64,000 bases of DNA from Henckelia pumila (lineage: Eukaryota; Streptophyta; Magnoliopsida; Lamiales; Gesneriaceae), in contig NC_133121.1 in the NCBI RefSeq assembly GCF_033568475.1, positions 4,464,001 through 4,528,000 of the forward strand, given 5' to 3'. The position numbers and the translations under genes are program-made. Below the pieces are notes generated by a model. The model saw only the letters and a list, made by a program, of their open reading frames with translations. It did no database searches and was not told the DNA's origin. The first letter of the stretch is position 1; each line of letters begins with the position of its first letter. This document shows, in pieces, positions 54,169 to 64,000 of this stretch.

Positions 54169-56118
54169 TCAGACTTTATTGAATACCCTTGGTCCTCTTG
54201 ACTGATAAAGCTCCAGCTTCCCAATGGCCTCCATTGACAACTCCTCAACTTGACCATCTTGCATCAAAACTGTTTGTTTCGACGCCCATTCGAGCACAGT
54301 CAACACCTCTGTTTGAGCAAATTCTTCACTGTCTGGCACATGCAATGCAACATAACTAAGCAGAATCAATGCCTGTTTCTGCACGACCTGTTCTCCTAAG
54401 TACACTAGCTGAACCAGATGCTTGGCCCCTCCAGCCCCGATTATCGCTTTCGAATGATCAACACGTAGATAATTATCAGAACAAGCAAATTTTGTAAGTG
54501 CGACACAAGCTTCCTTTGAAACCTCGACTTCAGGATCATCAAGAAGACTCACTAAAGGGCTTATCATTCTCGTTTCAGTGGCCCTGAAAGTCCTGGCCAA
54601 ATTCCCAATAGATTTGATACATGGAACAAGTAGTTCAGATTCAGAATCCGCTTTCTCAATTATTCTAAACAGTTGATCGACGACAGCTTTACAAGCCGGC
54701 GAATTGGGCTTGAACGCAGATTTTCTTAAGTCGGCGTCTTCTTCCGCCACGGCTGTGATCTCCATTAACGCCATAGCTGAATTGTACTGAACTTTTTTAG
54801 TCCCTTTATCCAAAAGAACCGCGAAGCACAACAAAGCTCTTGATTCTGTTATGCTTCGACAGATTGGCGAGTTCCCTTTGGCCAGTTTCCAAAGGGCTCT
54901 TGCTGCCATTTCTTTCATGTCAGATTTAGTGCCAGGATCCTCCATTTCTCTAGCTTTATTACTCGAAACAGAAACAGAATAAAGTGTCGGGGGAGGATGG
55001 TGGTTATTGATCTTCCCATTGCCACCCTTAAGAGCCATTGTACTCGAAACCACATTATGCATTTGATTAGGATGCTTGTTCCCTAAAGGATGAGGAATCA
55101 AACTCCTTTCATCTTCCACGTGATTCCCCTTCAGTAAACCACCATCTTTGCCACCAAAACTAGTGCCAGTAACATCACCATTCTTGTTATTGCTACTAGC
55201 AAGAACAACAGCTGCGTGGACGGACGTGGCCTTGCTGACGACAGCATACTTGCTATGCTCCTCCACGGTCTCGAAAGCTAGATGGCTAACGAGTAAACGT
55301 ATTATATTGTGCTGCGCGAAAAGATCCTGGCATTTGGGGTAATGGGCTGCGAGTTCCGATGTAGCCCAGGCGACCACCGCCTGTACTTTCATGGGGCCTT
55401 CTTTGAGGATTTTCACAAACACTGAGCAAACACCAGCGTGTATCAAGTGTTCCACGCTTTCTGGATCTTTTCCAAGGAGCCCAATGGCCCTTGCAGCATA
55501 CTCCTGGCCTTCTAGTTTCCCGTCTTTCAGTAATTTCAACAAGGGTCCGATTCCTCCTTCCTCGATTATCAATTTCCCGTAGCGATCGTTGTCTCGGGCT
55601 AAGGAAACCAGTGAAGCTGCGGCGTCTGCTCGATCGTCGATGGAGCCTGTGTACAACATGGCGATCTGCTCCCATATGAGGTAGAGGATCGGCTCGTTGG
55701 CGGCGATGGGTGGGAGACCGAGGTACTCGTCGAGGCGATCGTCGGCGGGAGCGGAGACTCGGAGGAGCCAAGACACGTCTCCGATGGAGTTTTCCATTTG
55801 GTTTGAAACCTTGCGGAAGGCGGCGGTAGGTATAATGGTGAAAACGCGTTTTATCAGGCCATTGCCGTGGCATTTCAGGACAAGGGACAAGGTCTTGTCC
55901 AGTGCCTGCTGGGTGTCCTCGATTATGCGGCGCGTGGGCCGGTCGTACAGTTCGTTGCTGGCACGCGCCACCTGCCGGAGGAGCCCGGCGAGCCTCTCGG
56001 TTTTAGACTTGAGTTCCGAGCATTCCTGCTTGAAGGACCCCGCATTTTCCGCAGCTTTAATCACTTGATCCGATAGCTGAATCGGTTTCGCTAAGATCTG
56101 CTTCACCAATTCCCCCAT
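54169..56118 (-). CDS. ARMADILLO REPEAT ONLY (ARO) protein
   Basis: Plant-specific armadillo-repeat protein; AROs act at sites of polar growth, where they confine ROP GTPase activity and actin (root hairs, pollen tubes, trichomes). Intron-less, 649 residues, the usual ARO length. The conserved start MGELVKQILAKPIQLSDQVIKAAENA and the N-terminal helical region (1-150) are followed by ARM repeats at about 155-290 (AAASLVSLARDNDRYGKLIIEEGGIGPLLKLL, QEYAARAIGLLGKDPESVEHLI). A Ser/Asn/Gly-rich linker (about 300-385) and a second ARM block (390-640, AARALWKLAKGNSPICRSI, ACVALTKFACSDNYL) come next. No kinase, U-box or other extra domain is present, which separates it from other ARM proteins. The coding strand is GC-richer than its surroundings, giving long shadow frames on both strands. 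Whether it is the ARO1-type or ARO2/3/4-type orthologue cannot be decided here. Confidence 0.93.
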   Translation of the reverse strand: MGELVKQILAKPIQLSDQVIKAAENAGSFKQECSELKSKTERLAGLLRQVARASNELYDRPTRRIIEDTQQALDKTLSLVLKCHGNGLIKRVFTIIPTAAFRKVSNQMENSIGDVSWLLRVSAPADDRLDEYLGLPPIAANEPILYLIWEQIAMLYTGSIDDRADAAASLVSLARDNDRYGKLIIEEGGIGPLLKLLKDGKLEGQEYAARAIGLLGKDPESVEHLIHAGVCSVFVKILKEGPMKVQAVVAWATSELAAHYPKCQDLFAQHNIIRLLVSHLAFETVEEHSKYAVVSKATSVHAAVVLASSNNKNGDVTGTSFGGKDGGLLKGNHVEDERSLIPHPLGNKHPNQMHNVVSSTMALKGGNGKINNHHPPPTLYSVSVSSNKAREMEDPGTKSDMKEMAARALWKLAKGNSPICRSITESRALLCFAVLLDKGTKKVQYNSAMALMEITAVAEEDADLRKSAFKPNSPACKAVVDQLFRIIEKADSESELLVPCIKSIGNLARTFRATETRMISPLVSLLDDPEVEVSKEACVALTKFACSDNYLRVDHSKAIIGAGGAKHLVQLVYLGEQVVQKQALILLSYVALHVPDSEEFAQTEVLTVLEWASKQTVLMQDGQVEELSMEAIGKLELYQSRGPRVFNKV

Positions 56119-56520
56119 CTAAAACCACCACCAAAGTCTCAAGATTTGTGTGCAAATTCTTCAATGAAACCCTCAGGGATCGGATTTTTTTTGAAAATCC
56201 TTTCTGGGTTTCTAGTATAACCTAATTCAAGATTGGAAATTGGGATCAAAATGTGATTTTGAGTCTCAAACCAATGAAAAATAACCCAATTTTGCGAGCT
56301 GTCAATGGTTTGAAGTTGAACCTGTAAATGTTCTAAAAAGACAGCTCTCTCTTTTCTTCGTGTGAAAACTGAAGAAGTTGACTGTTTACATGGTCAAAAT
56401 ATTTCTTTCTTTACTAGGATATTTTATATTATGTACTAAAATATACAAACACGCAGATTATGTTTCGGTGCTTCCGGCTTCGTCTTGGGAATATTTTTGA
56501 TATAAAATATTAATATTTTT

Positions 56521-56670
56521 GTGAGACGGTTTTATTCGTGAGTTCGGTTAATCTTATTCATATTTATAATAATAAATAATATTTTTGGCATAAAATGTAA
56601 TATTTTTTAATGAATAATCCATATAAGAGACTCGTGTCAAAAAAAATAATTTGAGACCGTCTCATAGGAG
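56521..56670. mobile_element. MITE-like element, GTGAGACGGT family, copy 3
   Basis: Best-preserved copy: it starts GTGAGACGGTTTTATTCGTGAG and ends GAGACCGTCTCATAGGAG, a clear terminal inverted repeat. The core has ATATTTATAATAATAAATAATA and AAGAGACTCGTGTC as in copies 1 and 2. About 150 bases, non-coding. Confidence 0.65.
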
Positions 56671-56984
56671 TTTTTGTTAAAAAAAAATTCATGAATTGAG
56701 TCAAATAGAAAATTCGTGTCACAAAATTGATCGTTATTTCATAGCATTTTTTTGTTATATGTTCGGGTTAATTTGGATTTGTAATTCAATTAAAATTTTT
56801 GAAAAAAAAAATTCTATCCAATACTTATTATACGCCTAAGTTTATTGTTGATTCATATAAATGTTTTTGTCCTTCAATAATATTCGATTATCTTATCATA
56901 ATATAAACGTAATATATTAGTTGAGCTCAAGTTCACTCAAATTGCAAGTTATAAAAAACAAGGCAGCATGCTGTCAGGATTTGG

Positions 56985-57260
56985 TAAACAAATTAATCAG
57001 CTCATATCTGTTGTACATGACGAGCTTCTAACGATTAGGGAAGGAATCAATCTCTTCTATGAGAAAGGATTCCAGAATGTATAAGTTGCAACTGATTTTC
57101 TTTTGGCAGTGCAAGCAATCACTACCAAACGGATTGATTTTGGATATGGTGGCTTTTATGCTGAAGATATCATAAAACGTATGAAGAACCCTATGATTTC
57201 AGAGCTCACTCATCTTCGTAATTTGGCTAATAGAATGAGTGGCTCATAATTTAGCTCGTT
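56985..57260 (+). pseudogene. Remnant of a LINE-type RNase H domain
   Basis: Conceptual translation gives REGINLFYEKGFQNV, then, after a stop, VATDFLLAVQAIT and further on THLRNLANRMSGS. This order matches the RNase H-like C-terminus of plant non-LTR retrotransposons (acidic residue region, SDS.LAVQAI, then RR.AN.VAH.LA). At least one in-frame stop lies inside and the rest of the LINE is missing, so this is a 5'-truncated, decayed copy. No poly-A tail is obvious. Confidence 0.5.
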
Positions 57261-58196
57261 TTGTTTTTTCTTCCCCTTTATCTTTTATATGGGTTAACGA
57301 TGAATTTTATTTTTGATTAGTTAAACTTGTAATGGACGATTATTCTTAATAAACTTACGAGTTTACCGTCTAAAAAAATTGCAAGTTGTAATAGAGAAAC
57401 ACTTTATATGATCTTATATAATACAATACTATCTAAAGTAAGTCACCGTTTTAATATAAATTAGAAAAAAAAACTTTGACGTGCTATTAAGAAAACCTAA
57501 GTTTAAAGTTGGAGGGGTATTAATGTCGTCCCTCTTATTTTTTCTTTCACAAACTGATGGTGTTTTTTTAAAAAAAAACAAAAAACAAAACAAAACAAAA
57601 AAATCTAAAAAAAAAAATCTAAGTTTCAAGTCTTTAAACATATTTTAAAAAATGTATATTTGATAGTGTAACACTAATAGGTATCACACGTTGCTCCATG
57701 TGATAAAGAAACTACAGTTGACCTTAGAAGATGATAGCAACAATGCGAATCAGTAAAGTGCAAGGTCATTCAAATAAAATTTTCCGAGATTGCTATAAAT
57801 AGCATTACATAAATTTTTTTGATGATAACATAAAACCAACTCAAGATATTCTTAAAATTTAATAGTTCGTGATGATAGAGTAACTTAAACCTTTAATTTG
57901 TATAACTTTTATCAAAATCACATATCGTTTTGTAACAATCTTCATCAACGTAATTATACTATAAAATCAAACACGCGACATTAGTTAACTTATAATAACA
58001 ATTGCAAGATCGAACACTCCATCTTTTAATCAAAAGTTAAACACTTATTCTTAAAGTCTCAAAATTTCGATATTTTAAATTTTTTATTTAGAGAATATTC
58101 TGAAAAATATATCTCGAACAAACAATATCTAAATATCATCAATGATCTATTCACCTCTGTATAGATACAACCCTCGTTCCGATACAATCCACAATT

Positions 58197-58668
58197 AGGG
58201 TTGGTTCGATACGGTATACCGACTTTACCGAATGATACCGCATACCGTACCGAAAATTCGGTACCGAAAAAATAAATTTCGATATCGTACCGATATTTCG
58301 ATATACCGAAATGCCGGTATACTGAAATTTCGGTACGACATAAATTTCATATCATTATTTACGGAAAATTTTTGGTATACCGAAATTCGATATGGTATCG
58401 ATATAATATCGTCTTATACCGATATTATAAAAAAATATATTAAAATACATTTTAAAATTCTTACATATACTTAAAATATATTTTATTATAAATTTTTTTG
58501 GTATTTCGGTATATTTTACAAATCTTATACCGATACCGATATCGAAATATTCGATACGATATAATATCGTATCGAAATTTTTGGTATGCCGATTTTAACA
58601 GCATGTACGATATATTACGGTACGATAAGTGTGATATACCGAAGTTTTTGATATATTTTACCACCCGT
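58197..58668. repeat. GGTATACCG-type interspersed repeat, copy 2
   Basis: About 470 bases starting TTAGGGTTGGTTCGATACGG and filled with GGTATACCG, CGATATCG, TTTCGGTA and their complements, ending near TTTTACCACCC. The words are self-complementary, so the strand can fold on itself over much of its length. It is related to 39535-39757, which ends with the inverse of the start. Confidence 0.65.
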
Positions 58669-60583
58669 GTCCACAATAACAAGATTCCATATGTAGTGAT
58701 TGATATTATGTGATGTTAACATTGATTGTCCAAACAATCCACCACAAAGACAATGAGCTCGGGCCTGGTAAATTAAAGGTTGTAGGCCATATGTCTTCGG
58801 AATCGGTCCTTTGTGTCCCTAACTTAACTCACCTGCTGGAATCTCAAGTCAATGTGCTTTATCTTCGAGACTCAAGTGGGGAAATATCTTATATTTACTT
58901 GTTGCATTTATTGATGCAAAATATTGTGAGATTTGCGTATGAAAATGCTTAAAATTAAAACTCATATCACCCACAGAACGTGGGCCGGATTCGCGTAGGA
59001 AACTCTTAACTCTATTCGAGATGTCCGAGATATTTTTCCAAATTTAGGCACCGTCTCCAATATGTAAAAATCTTCGTATAGGTACGCCTTTTTGGATCCA
59101 AAGTCACAGTGTCATCTAAAATATCTCAACGAGTTACATGACCTGTAACGAAGATATCGTAATTCGTACCACAAAAAACTTTAATGAGATGATCACACGA
59201 TCGAGTCAATTTTTTGAAACGAATATCTTATTTACGTATTTTCAAAATTCTTATATCTCCAGCTATAACAATCTGAGCATGATTTGGTAATATATCTATT
59301 TGAGCACTATTCATACATAAAATGATTTCTTTCACTTTTGAATCTCAAACACTTTGATTAGGGGTCTGTACACAAATTTAATGTCATTTCTTCAATTTGA
59401 TCTCCATTTATAAGTTCATGGTTTTCGTGGTAACATCATCGATGTTACTTACCAAATAAAATACTTGCTTAGGAAGACCATCTAATTATTTGGAAGAATC
59501 AAAAAAATATTAATTTTTATGTTAAAAATATTTATTTTCATATGATTGAGTAGACTCGTATCATATATATAAATCTTTGAAACTCTCGTAGATGATCCAC
59601 TAATATCCTACATATTTCAATTGTTCGGTATTCCGTTACTTCGACTTGTTATATTTCATGATGATCGAAATAACACATTTTTTTTATATAGACTAATCTA
59701 ATGCATTAATGAGAATTCAAATAATCGTTCAATACAACACTAAACAACCAAAGTGGAAAGCCACCATTAACCTTCTATATTCGAAAGTGAGCTCAAAGCT
59801 CGTTTGGCAAGGCAGTGTGCTGCCGAATTCACCATACGCCCCATATGCTGGCTCGAAGAAAACCTAGGAGAATTCAGTAGCTCTCGAATATTCATAGCAA
59901 TAACATCATCTGCCCCATATCCTCAGTAGCCTTTCAAACCCCTTTTGTATTTATATTTTTAACTTTTACAGCAACTTATTTTTGTCTAAAAATTATTTTT
60001 AAACATAACTATGAAATTAGACATGATTTGATTGGATTTGAAATTGAAAATACTGTTTTAATGTTTGACAAAATGAGATTTCAAAACAAGATTGATATTT
60101 GTTGGGATTTGTTTTTATTTTATTTAACTAAGTGAAATCCTAATAAAAGTTTTCGCATTTCATGGTATTTGAATTTATAAAACAATAAAATTATTTTTAT
60201 TAATAAATTTATATACTTTACTTGTAAATTTTAGGTTTTCTTCATAATTTTCTTACGAAATATCATTTATCTAAATTTTATACCATCAAATTCCAAAATA
60301 TATTTTTACATTTTTTCAAACACCAAAATAAAATTGCAATTCTATGAATTTAAAATCAAATTTCAATTTAAAATTATATTTTTTAGACATCCAAACGAAC
60401 AAGAAACGTTGGGCCGAGACATTACTACGCCCAATTGATTGACCCAATCTGAAGAAGAGGAAGAATTGATCCAATTGAATTGGACCGGCCCATTAGACTC
60501 GTGACTATAAAATCCAAGTATTTTCGACTTTTTTGATCTACCTTGTGGTCGGTTTCGTTTTCAGAAAGCTTCCAAGAACTCCA

Positions 60584-63500
60584 ATGGCGGGTAAGGTGAC
60601 ATCCATCCGAGATTTTTATTTTCAGTTCCTTATTTGCTTGCTTTTGTGCAGATAGTTTTTACGCTTAACGAAATGGCAGTACTTTTTAGTTTTTTGGTTC
60701 AATTTTCTATTGATTTTTCCATTGAAAAAGGAGGGCAATCGGAGCGAGAAGACAATGTTTCATTGGAACTCACTGAAGAAATCCTTCAGAGCATGGAAGT
60801 TGGGATGGCCTTTCGTGATTATGTATGCCTTTCGATTTTAGTTTTTTTTTCCTATTAACCAAAAGAATTGGAAATGGAAAAGGTTCTGTACTGTGAAATT
60901 GACCTTTGTTGGTATTTTTCTGCGTTGTTTGTGGAAAAGGGAAGTAATTTATTATCTTGAATTAGTTCGCTGACGTAGAATTTGTATTAAGAGGTTCAGC
61001 TTGGCAATTTTTTTTTATTTCACAATTAATAGTTGCAATAATAAATTTTTCATTCCTGGCTTGAATTTCTCATTTTCTCCCTATGTGAAGTATCTTACAG
61101 CTGAACTCTTATATTACATCCCGCAGAATGGTAGAATTAGTTCAATGGATTTTCATAGGACTTCAAATTATTTGGTAACTGCTAGTGATGATGAATCAAT
61201 TCGCCTGTACGATGTCTCCAGCGCAACGTAAGTATCTTCTTTTGACTTCTGTTTTCAGATCATTCTTTCTGGCGAAGTTTTACATTTTTTTTTTTGAAAG
61301 ATGATGAATTTTGATTTGGGCATTACCTTGGTAGCCATTTTTTCTCTTTTTGTACTTGAGGAAGATTGTAGCTCACAGCTGTAGATTTTTCGTCTCAACA
61401 CTCAAAGTTAGTCATATCCAAGAGAAATAATTTGCTCCTACTTGCATTAAAAGACTGAAAATAGTTTTTTTCCCCCTTTGAACCATCATTTTTACATTTT
61501 TAACTTGCACTAAACAGACTCTTTTTCTTTCCTTTTTTTTTCGGAATACCCATCCTGTTAGCGTTAAGGAAAAAGACCAATTCAATCTAGCCTTTCAAAA
61601 TCACTAGTTCACCAGCATATTGTATGGGACAGATGTGACGTGTCTTTCTGGAGCTAGGTTCCTTCAATCTGTGACGACCTCTGGGTCACTGACTATTATA
61701 TATTTGGAATCAAAGGTAATGCCTAGTTATGTGTTCTAACGGAGCCTACTTGTTACTTTCAGTTGTCTGAAGACAATCAACAGCAAAAAATATGGAGTTG
61801 ATTTAGTTAGCTTCACCTCTCACCCAACCACTGTTATTTATTCCTCAAAGAATGGATGGGATGGTATGACCATTTGTGCCTAACTGCATTGTTTAGAAAC
61901 ATATGCATTTATTCATGTATTTGTTTAATGATGGCAGAATCTCTTAGGCTTTTGTCATTGCACGACAACAAATACCTGAGGTATTTCAAAGGTCATCATG
62001 ACAGGTATGATTGTAAACCTTCAATCACAGCTTTTTTTCTCATTAAGAGATATCAAGGACTCTCAAATTTTATCTTTTTGGATTTACAGGGTTGTTTCCC
62101 TGAGCTTTTGCTCTCGAAAAGATTGTTTTATATCAGGATCTCTTGATCGAACTGTTTTACTTTGGGATCAAAGATCAGAGAAATGCCAGGTGGCCATGGC
62201 ATGGTGTTGAATTCTTTGTTTCTGCACTATTTTTCTGTACTCTCTGTTAAAATTAATTTTGTGTCTAGGGTCTTCTACGTGTTCAGGGAAGACCAGCTGC
62301 AGCTTATGATGACCAGGGACTTGTATTTGCTATTGCATTTGGAGGCTATATAAGGATGTTTGATGCTCGAAAATATGAAAAGGTTGGAATTCAATATTCG
62401 TAATGTGCTCAAGGTTGATAGTCAGGTCCTCTGATTTTTAATTTTTGAAGATGCCGACTTTTTATGATTGAAGGGCCCTTTTGACATTTATTCTCTTGGA
62501 GGAGACGTTTCAGAAGCAAATGTTGTGAAGTTCAGTAATGATGGAAGACTTATGCTTCTGACATCCTCGAATGGGCATATTCATGTGCTTGATTCCTTTC
62601 GGGGAGCCCTAGTGAGTCATTTATAGTTCTTTATTAATTTTAATCATGGTTATGTGGCTTGCACTGAACAGGAGTTTCCCTTTTTAATTTACTTGTCACT
62701 TTTCTTGTAGTTATCGACATATAATGTCAAGCCAGTTTCAAGTAAATCTACTTTGGAGGCATCTTTCAGCCCTGAAGGAATGTTTCTCGTATCAGGTAAG
62801 AGTATCTTGCTCTTGTGCCGGGCGGTAACTGGGATTCTGATTTGAATGGGCTAAATGTGTTTGAACTTCTAAAGGATCACTAATGATGTTGGGTTTATGC
62901 TATTGGCAGGCTCTGGTGATGGTAGTGTTTATGTTTGGAGTGTTCGAAGTGGTAAAGAAGTATGGATATTTTTCTTTGTTCTCGTCCTAGATTATGCTTA
63001 AACATCTTTCTTAGATTTCATTGTCAGCATCTTAATTTATAGAAATATTAAATCAATTTGCAATTGCATTATAATACCTTTTTCCTAAACTATACTTTGT
63101 ATGTTCAGAGAAAGCAAATGCTAGATGTAGTTTTGAACTGATGTTACAAAATTACACCTTTCTCACGTGCTGTAGATAGTTGAGCCCCTTCAATTATCAG
63201 GTTGCAAGCACAATACGCCATCCTTTTTTTTTTTTTTTTTGCAAATATGTCTTCAAATGAGAAGAAGCTCAACAAAACAATGTTAGCTTTGAATAATTAT
63301 GATATTCTTGGTGAAACTGAAATCCTCGTTGCTCAACCAACATCCTTGTAAGAGTTAATAGAAAGAAAGTATTGTATGTTCAGAGAAAGCAAATGCTAGA
63401 TGTAGTTTTGAACTGATGTTACAAAATTACACCTTTCTCACGTGCTGTAGATAGTTGAGCCCCTTCAATTATCAGGTTGCAAGCACAATACGCCATCCTT

Positions 63501-63856
63501 TTTTTTTTTTTTTTTGCAAATATGTCTTCAAATGAGAAGAAGCTCAACAAAACAATGTAAGCTTTGAATAATTATGATATTCTTGGTGAAACTGAAATCC
63601 TCGTTGCTCAACCAACATCCTTGTAAGAGTTAATAGAAAGCAAGTATCTAGACCTCCCATCGTAATTCTGGAATATCATTATATTTATTATTTTGACACT
63701 GAAAGTTTTCAGGTAGCCAGTTGGATGAGTACTGAAGCTGAACCACCTGTAATAAAATGGGCTCCTGGAAGCTTAATGTTTACAACAGGGTCATCGGAAT
63801 TATCATTTTGGATTCCAGACTTGTCTAAATTAGCAGCTTATGTTGGAAGGAAATAA
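60584..63856 (+). CDS. SWD2/WDR82-like WD40 protein (S2Lb-like COMPASS subunit)
   Basis: WD40 protein of the SWD2/WDR82 family; plant S2Lb (At5g66240) is a subunit of COMPASS-like complexes needed for H3K4 trimethylation in the nucleus. Eleven exons join in frame: 60584-60590, 60731-60822, 61127-61227, 61763-61863, 61938-62004, 62090-62189, 62269-62382, 62474-62611, 62711-62795, 62910-62959, 63713-63856; 332 residues (Arabidopsis 331). Visible: LELTEEILQSMEVG at the N-terminus, then WD repeats with LVTASDDESIRLYDV, FKGHHDRVVSLSF, FISGSLDRTVLLWD, AIAFGGYIRMFDAR, LMLLTSSNGHIHVLD, LVSGSGDGSVYVWSV and a final FTTGSSELSFWIPDLS. The first coding exon has only seven bases (ATGGCGG), chosen because it restores phase with exon 2; that start is inferred. 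Intron 10 contains a 275-bp tandem duplication. The sister type APRF1/S2La (At5g14530) is the alternative, but the recalled residues fit S2Lb better. Confidence 0.92.
63097..63646. repeat. 275-bp tandem duplication in intron 10 of the WD40 gene
   Basis: Two nearly identical copies, 63097-63371 and 63372-63646, both starting TTGTATGTTCAGAGAAAGC, including the long T run and the following GCAAATATGTCTTC. Only a few bases differ over 275. The event is recent. No splice site of the gene model is inside the repeat. Confidence 0.92.
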
Positions 63857-64000
63857 GGATTTATTTGGTGCTAGCATGCGGGTGCTAGATACAAGGACCA
63901 AATAAATTTTGGGCCCTTGGATGATAATGCCCTCGTGCTAGCATTTCATTAACCGGTGATAAGATTTACAATGGTAACTCCTCCATTATCTTTTCCTACT
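63857..64000. other. 3' end of the WD40 gene
   Basis: Start of the 3' untranslated region. It contains two GTGCTAGCAT-like words about 80 bases apart. The window ends before any further gene. Confidence 0.5.

Larger units (their letters stand above)
56119..60583. other. 4.5-kb intergenic stretch between the ARO and WD40 genes
   Basis: From left: the ARO promoter and leader; a MITE-like element at 56521-56670; a LINE RNase H remnant at about 56985-57260; purine/pyrimidine runs near 57540-57620; a GGTATACCG-type repeat at 58197-58668; unrecognised moderately GC-rich sequence at 58735-59270; AT-rich sequence to about 60380; and the WD40 promoter at 60400-60583, with GGGCCGAGAC, TTGACCCAAT and GGACCGGCCCATTA words. 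GGCCCA-type elements are common in promoters of plant housekeeping genes. Confidence 0.5.

Noticed and set aside
55286-55873. 195-codon Arg/Pro-rich minus-strand frame, and several plus-strand frames over the ARO gene
   Set aside because: They overlap the ARO coding region in other frames and reflect its higher GC content.

Overview
The window is nuclear DNA of a flowering plant, almost certainly a eudicot. It is AT-rich, its genes are split by GT-AG introns, and its products are plant families: leaf ferredoxin-NADP reductase, MLO, ROP GTPase, PPR, ARO, FREE1 and a plant cold-shock/zinc-knuckle protein. A short inverted-repeat element with GTGAGACGGT-like ends occurs three times; I associate that type with Lamiales, but this is inference only. 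No bacterial, organellar, tRNA, rRNA or CRISPR feature was seen.

Layout from left to right: a rhodanese-domain sulfurtransferase gene (+, 2373-4383); an 11-kb cluster of broken Ty3/gypsy LTR-retrotransposon pieces (6072-16960); FREE1, a FYVE/ESCRT protein (+, 17362-21182); a type-I ROP GTPase (-, 22594-24467); the checkpoint clamp-loader subunit RAD17 (+, 25746-31423); a POLLENLESS3/SDI-type TPR protein (-, 31843-33526); a clade-I MLO protein (-, 34771-38737); a cold-shock protein with seven zinc knuckles (-, 42844-43821); a leaf-type FNR gene carrying an apparent one-base insertion (-, 45340-48069); a P-type PPR protein (+, 50476-52017); an ARMADILLO-REPEAT-ONLY protein (-, 54169-56118); and an SWD2/WDR82-like WD40 protein, S2Lb-like (+, 60584-63856).

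These are independent housekeeping or regulatory genes, not an operon or gene cluster. ROP and ARO proteins are known to act together in Rho polarity signalling, but 30 kb and unrelated genes separate them here, so their nearness is probably chance. Exon models were built by joining reading frames at splice sites, keeping phase, and comparing with remembered protein families. Apart from FNR, every joined model stays in frame to its stop.

The most unusual structure is the retroelement cluster. Minus-oriented LTRs of about 1.43-1.50 kb alternate with 404-bp internal segments that keep only a primer-binding site and a polypurine tract. A 2,009-bp piece of this is present twice, and a gag-protease remnant is interrupted by a 2.6-kb solo LTR flanked by GGCTG. 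Smaller surprises are tandem duplications in introns of FREE1 and the WD40 gene, a GC-AG intron in the ROP gene, a 7-nt first coding exon in the WD40 gene, and 99-bp repeats that built four zinc knuckles. I found no convincing new multi-gene system.
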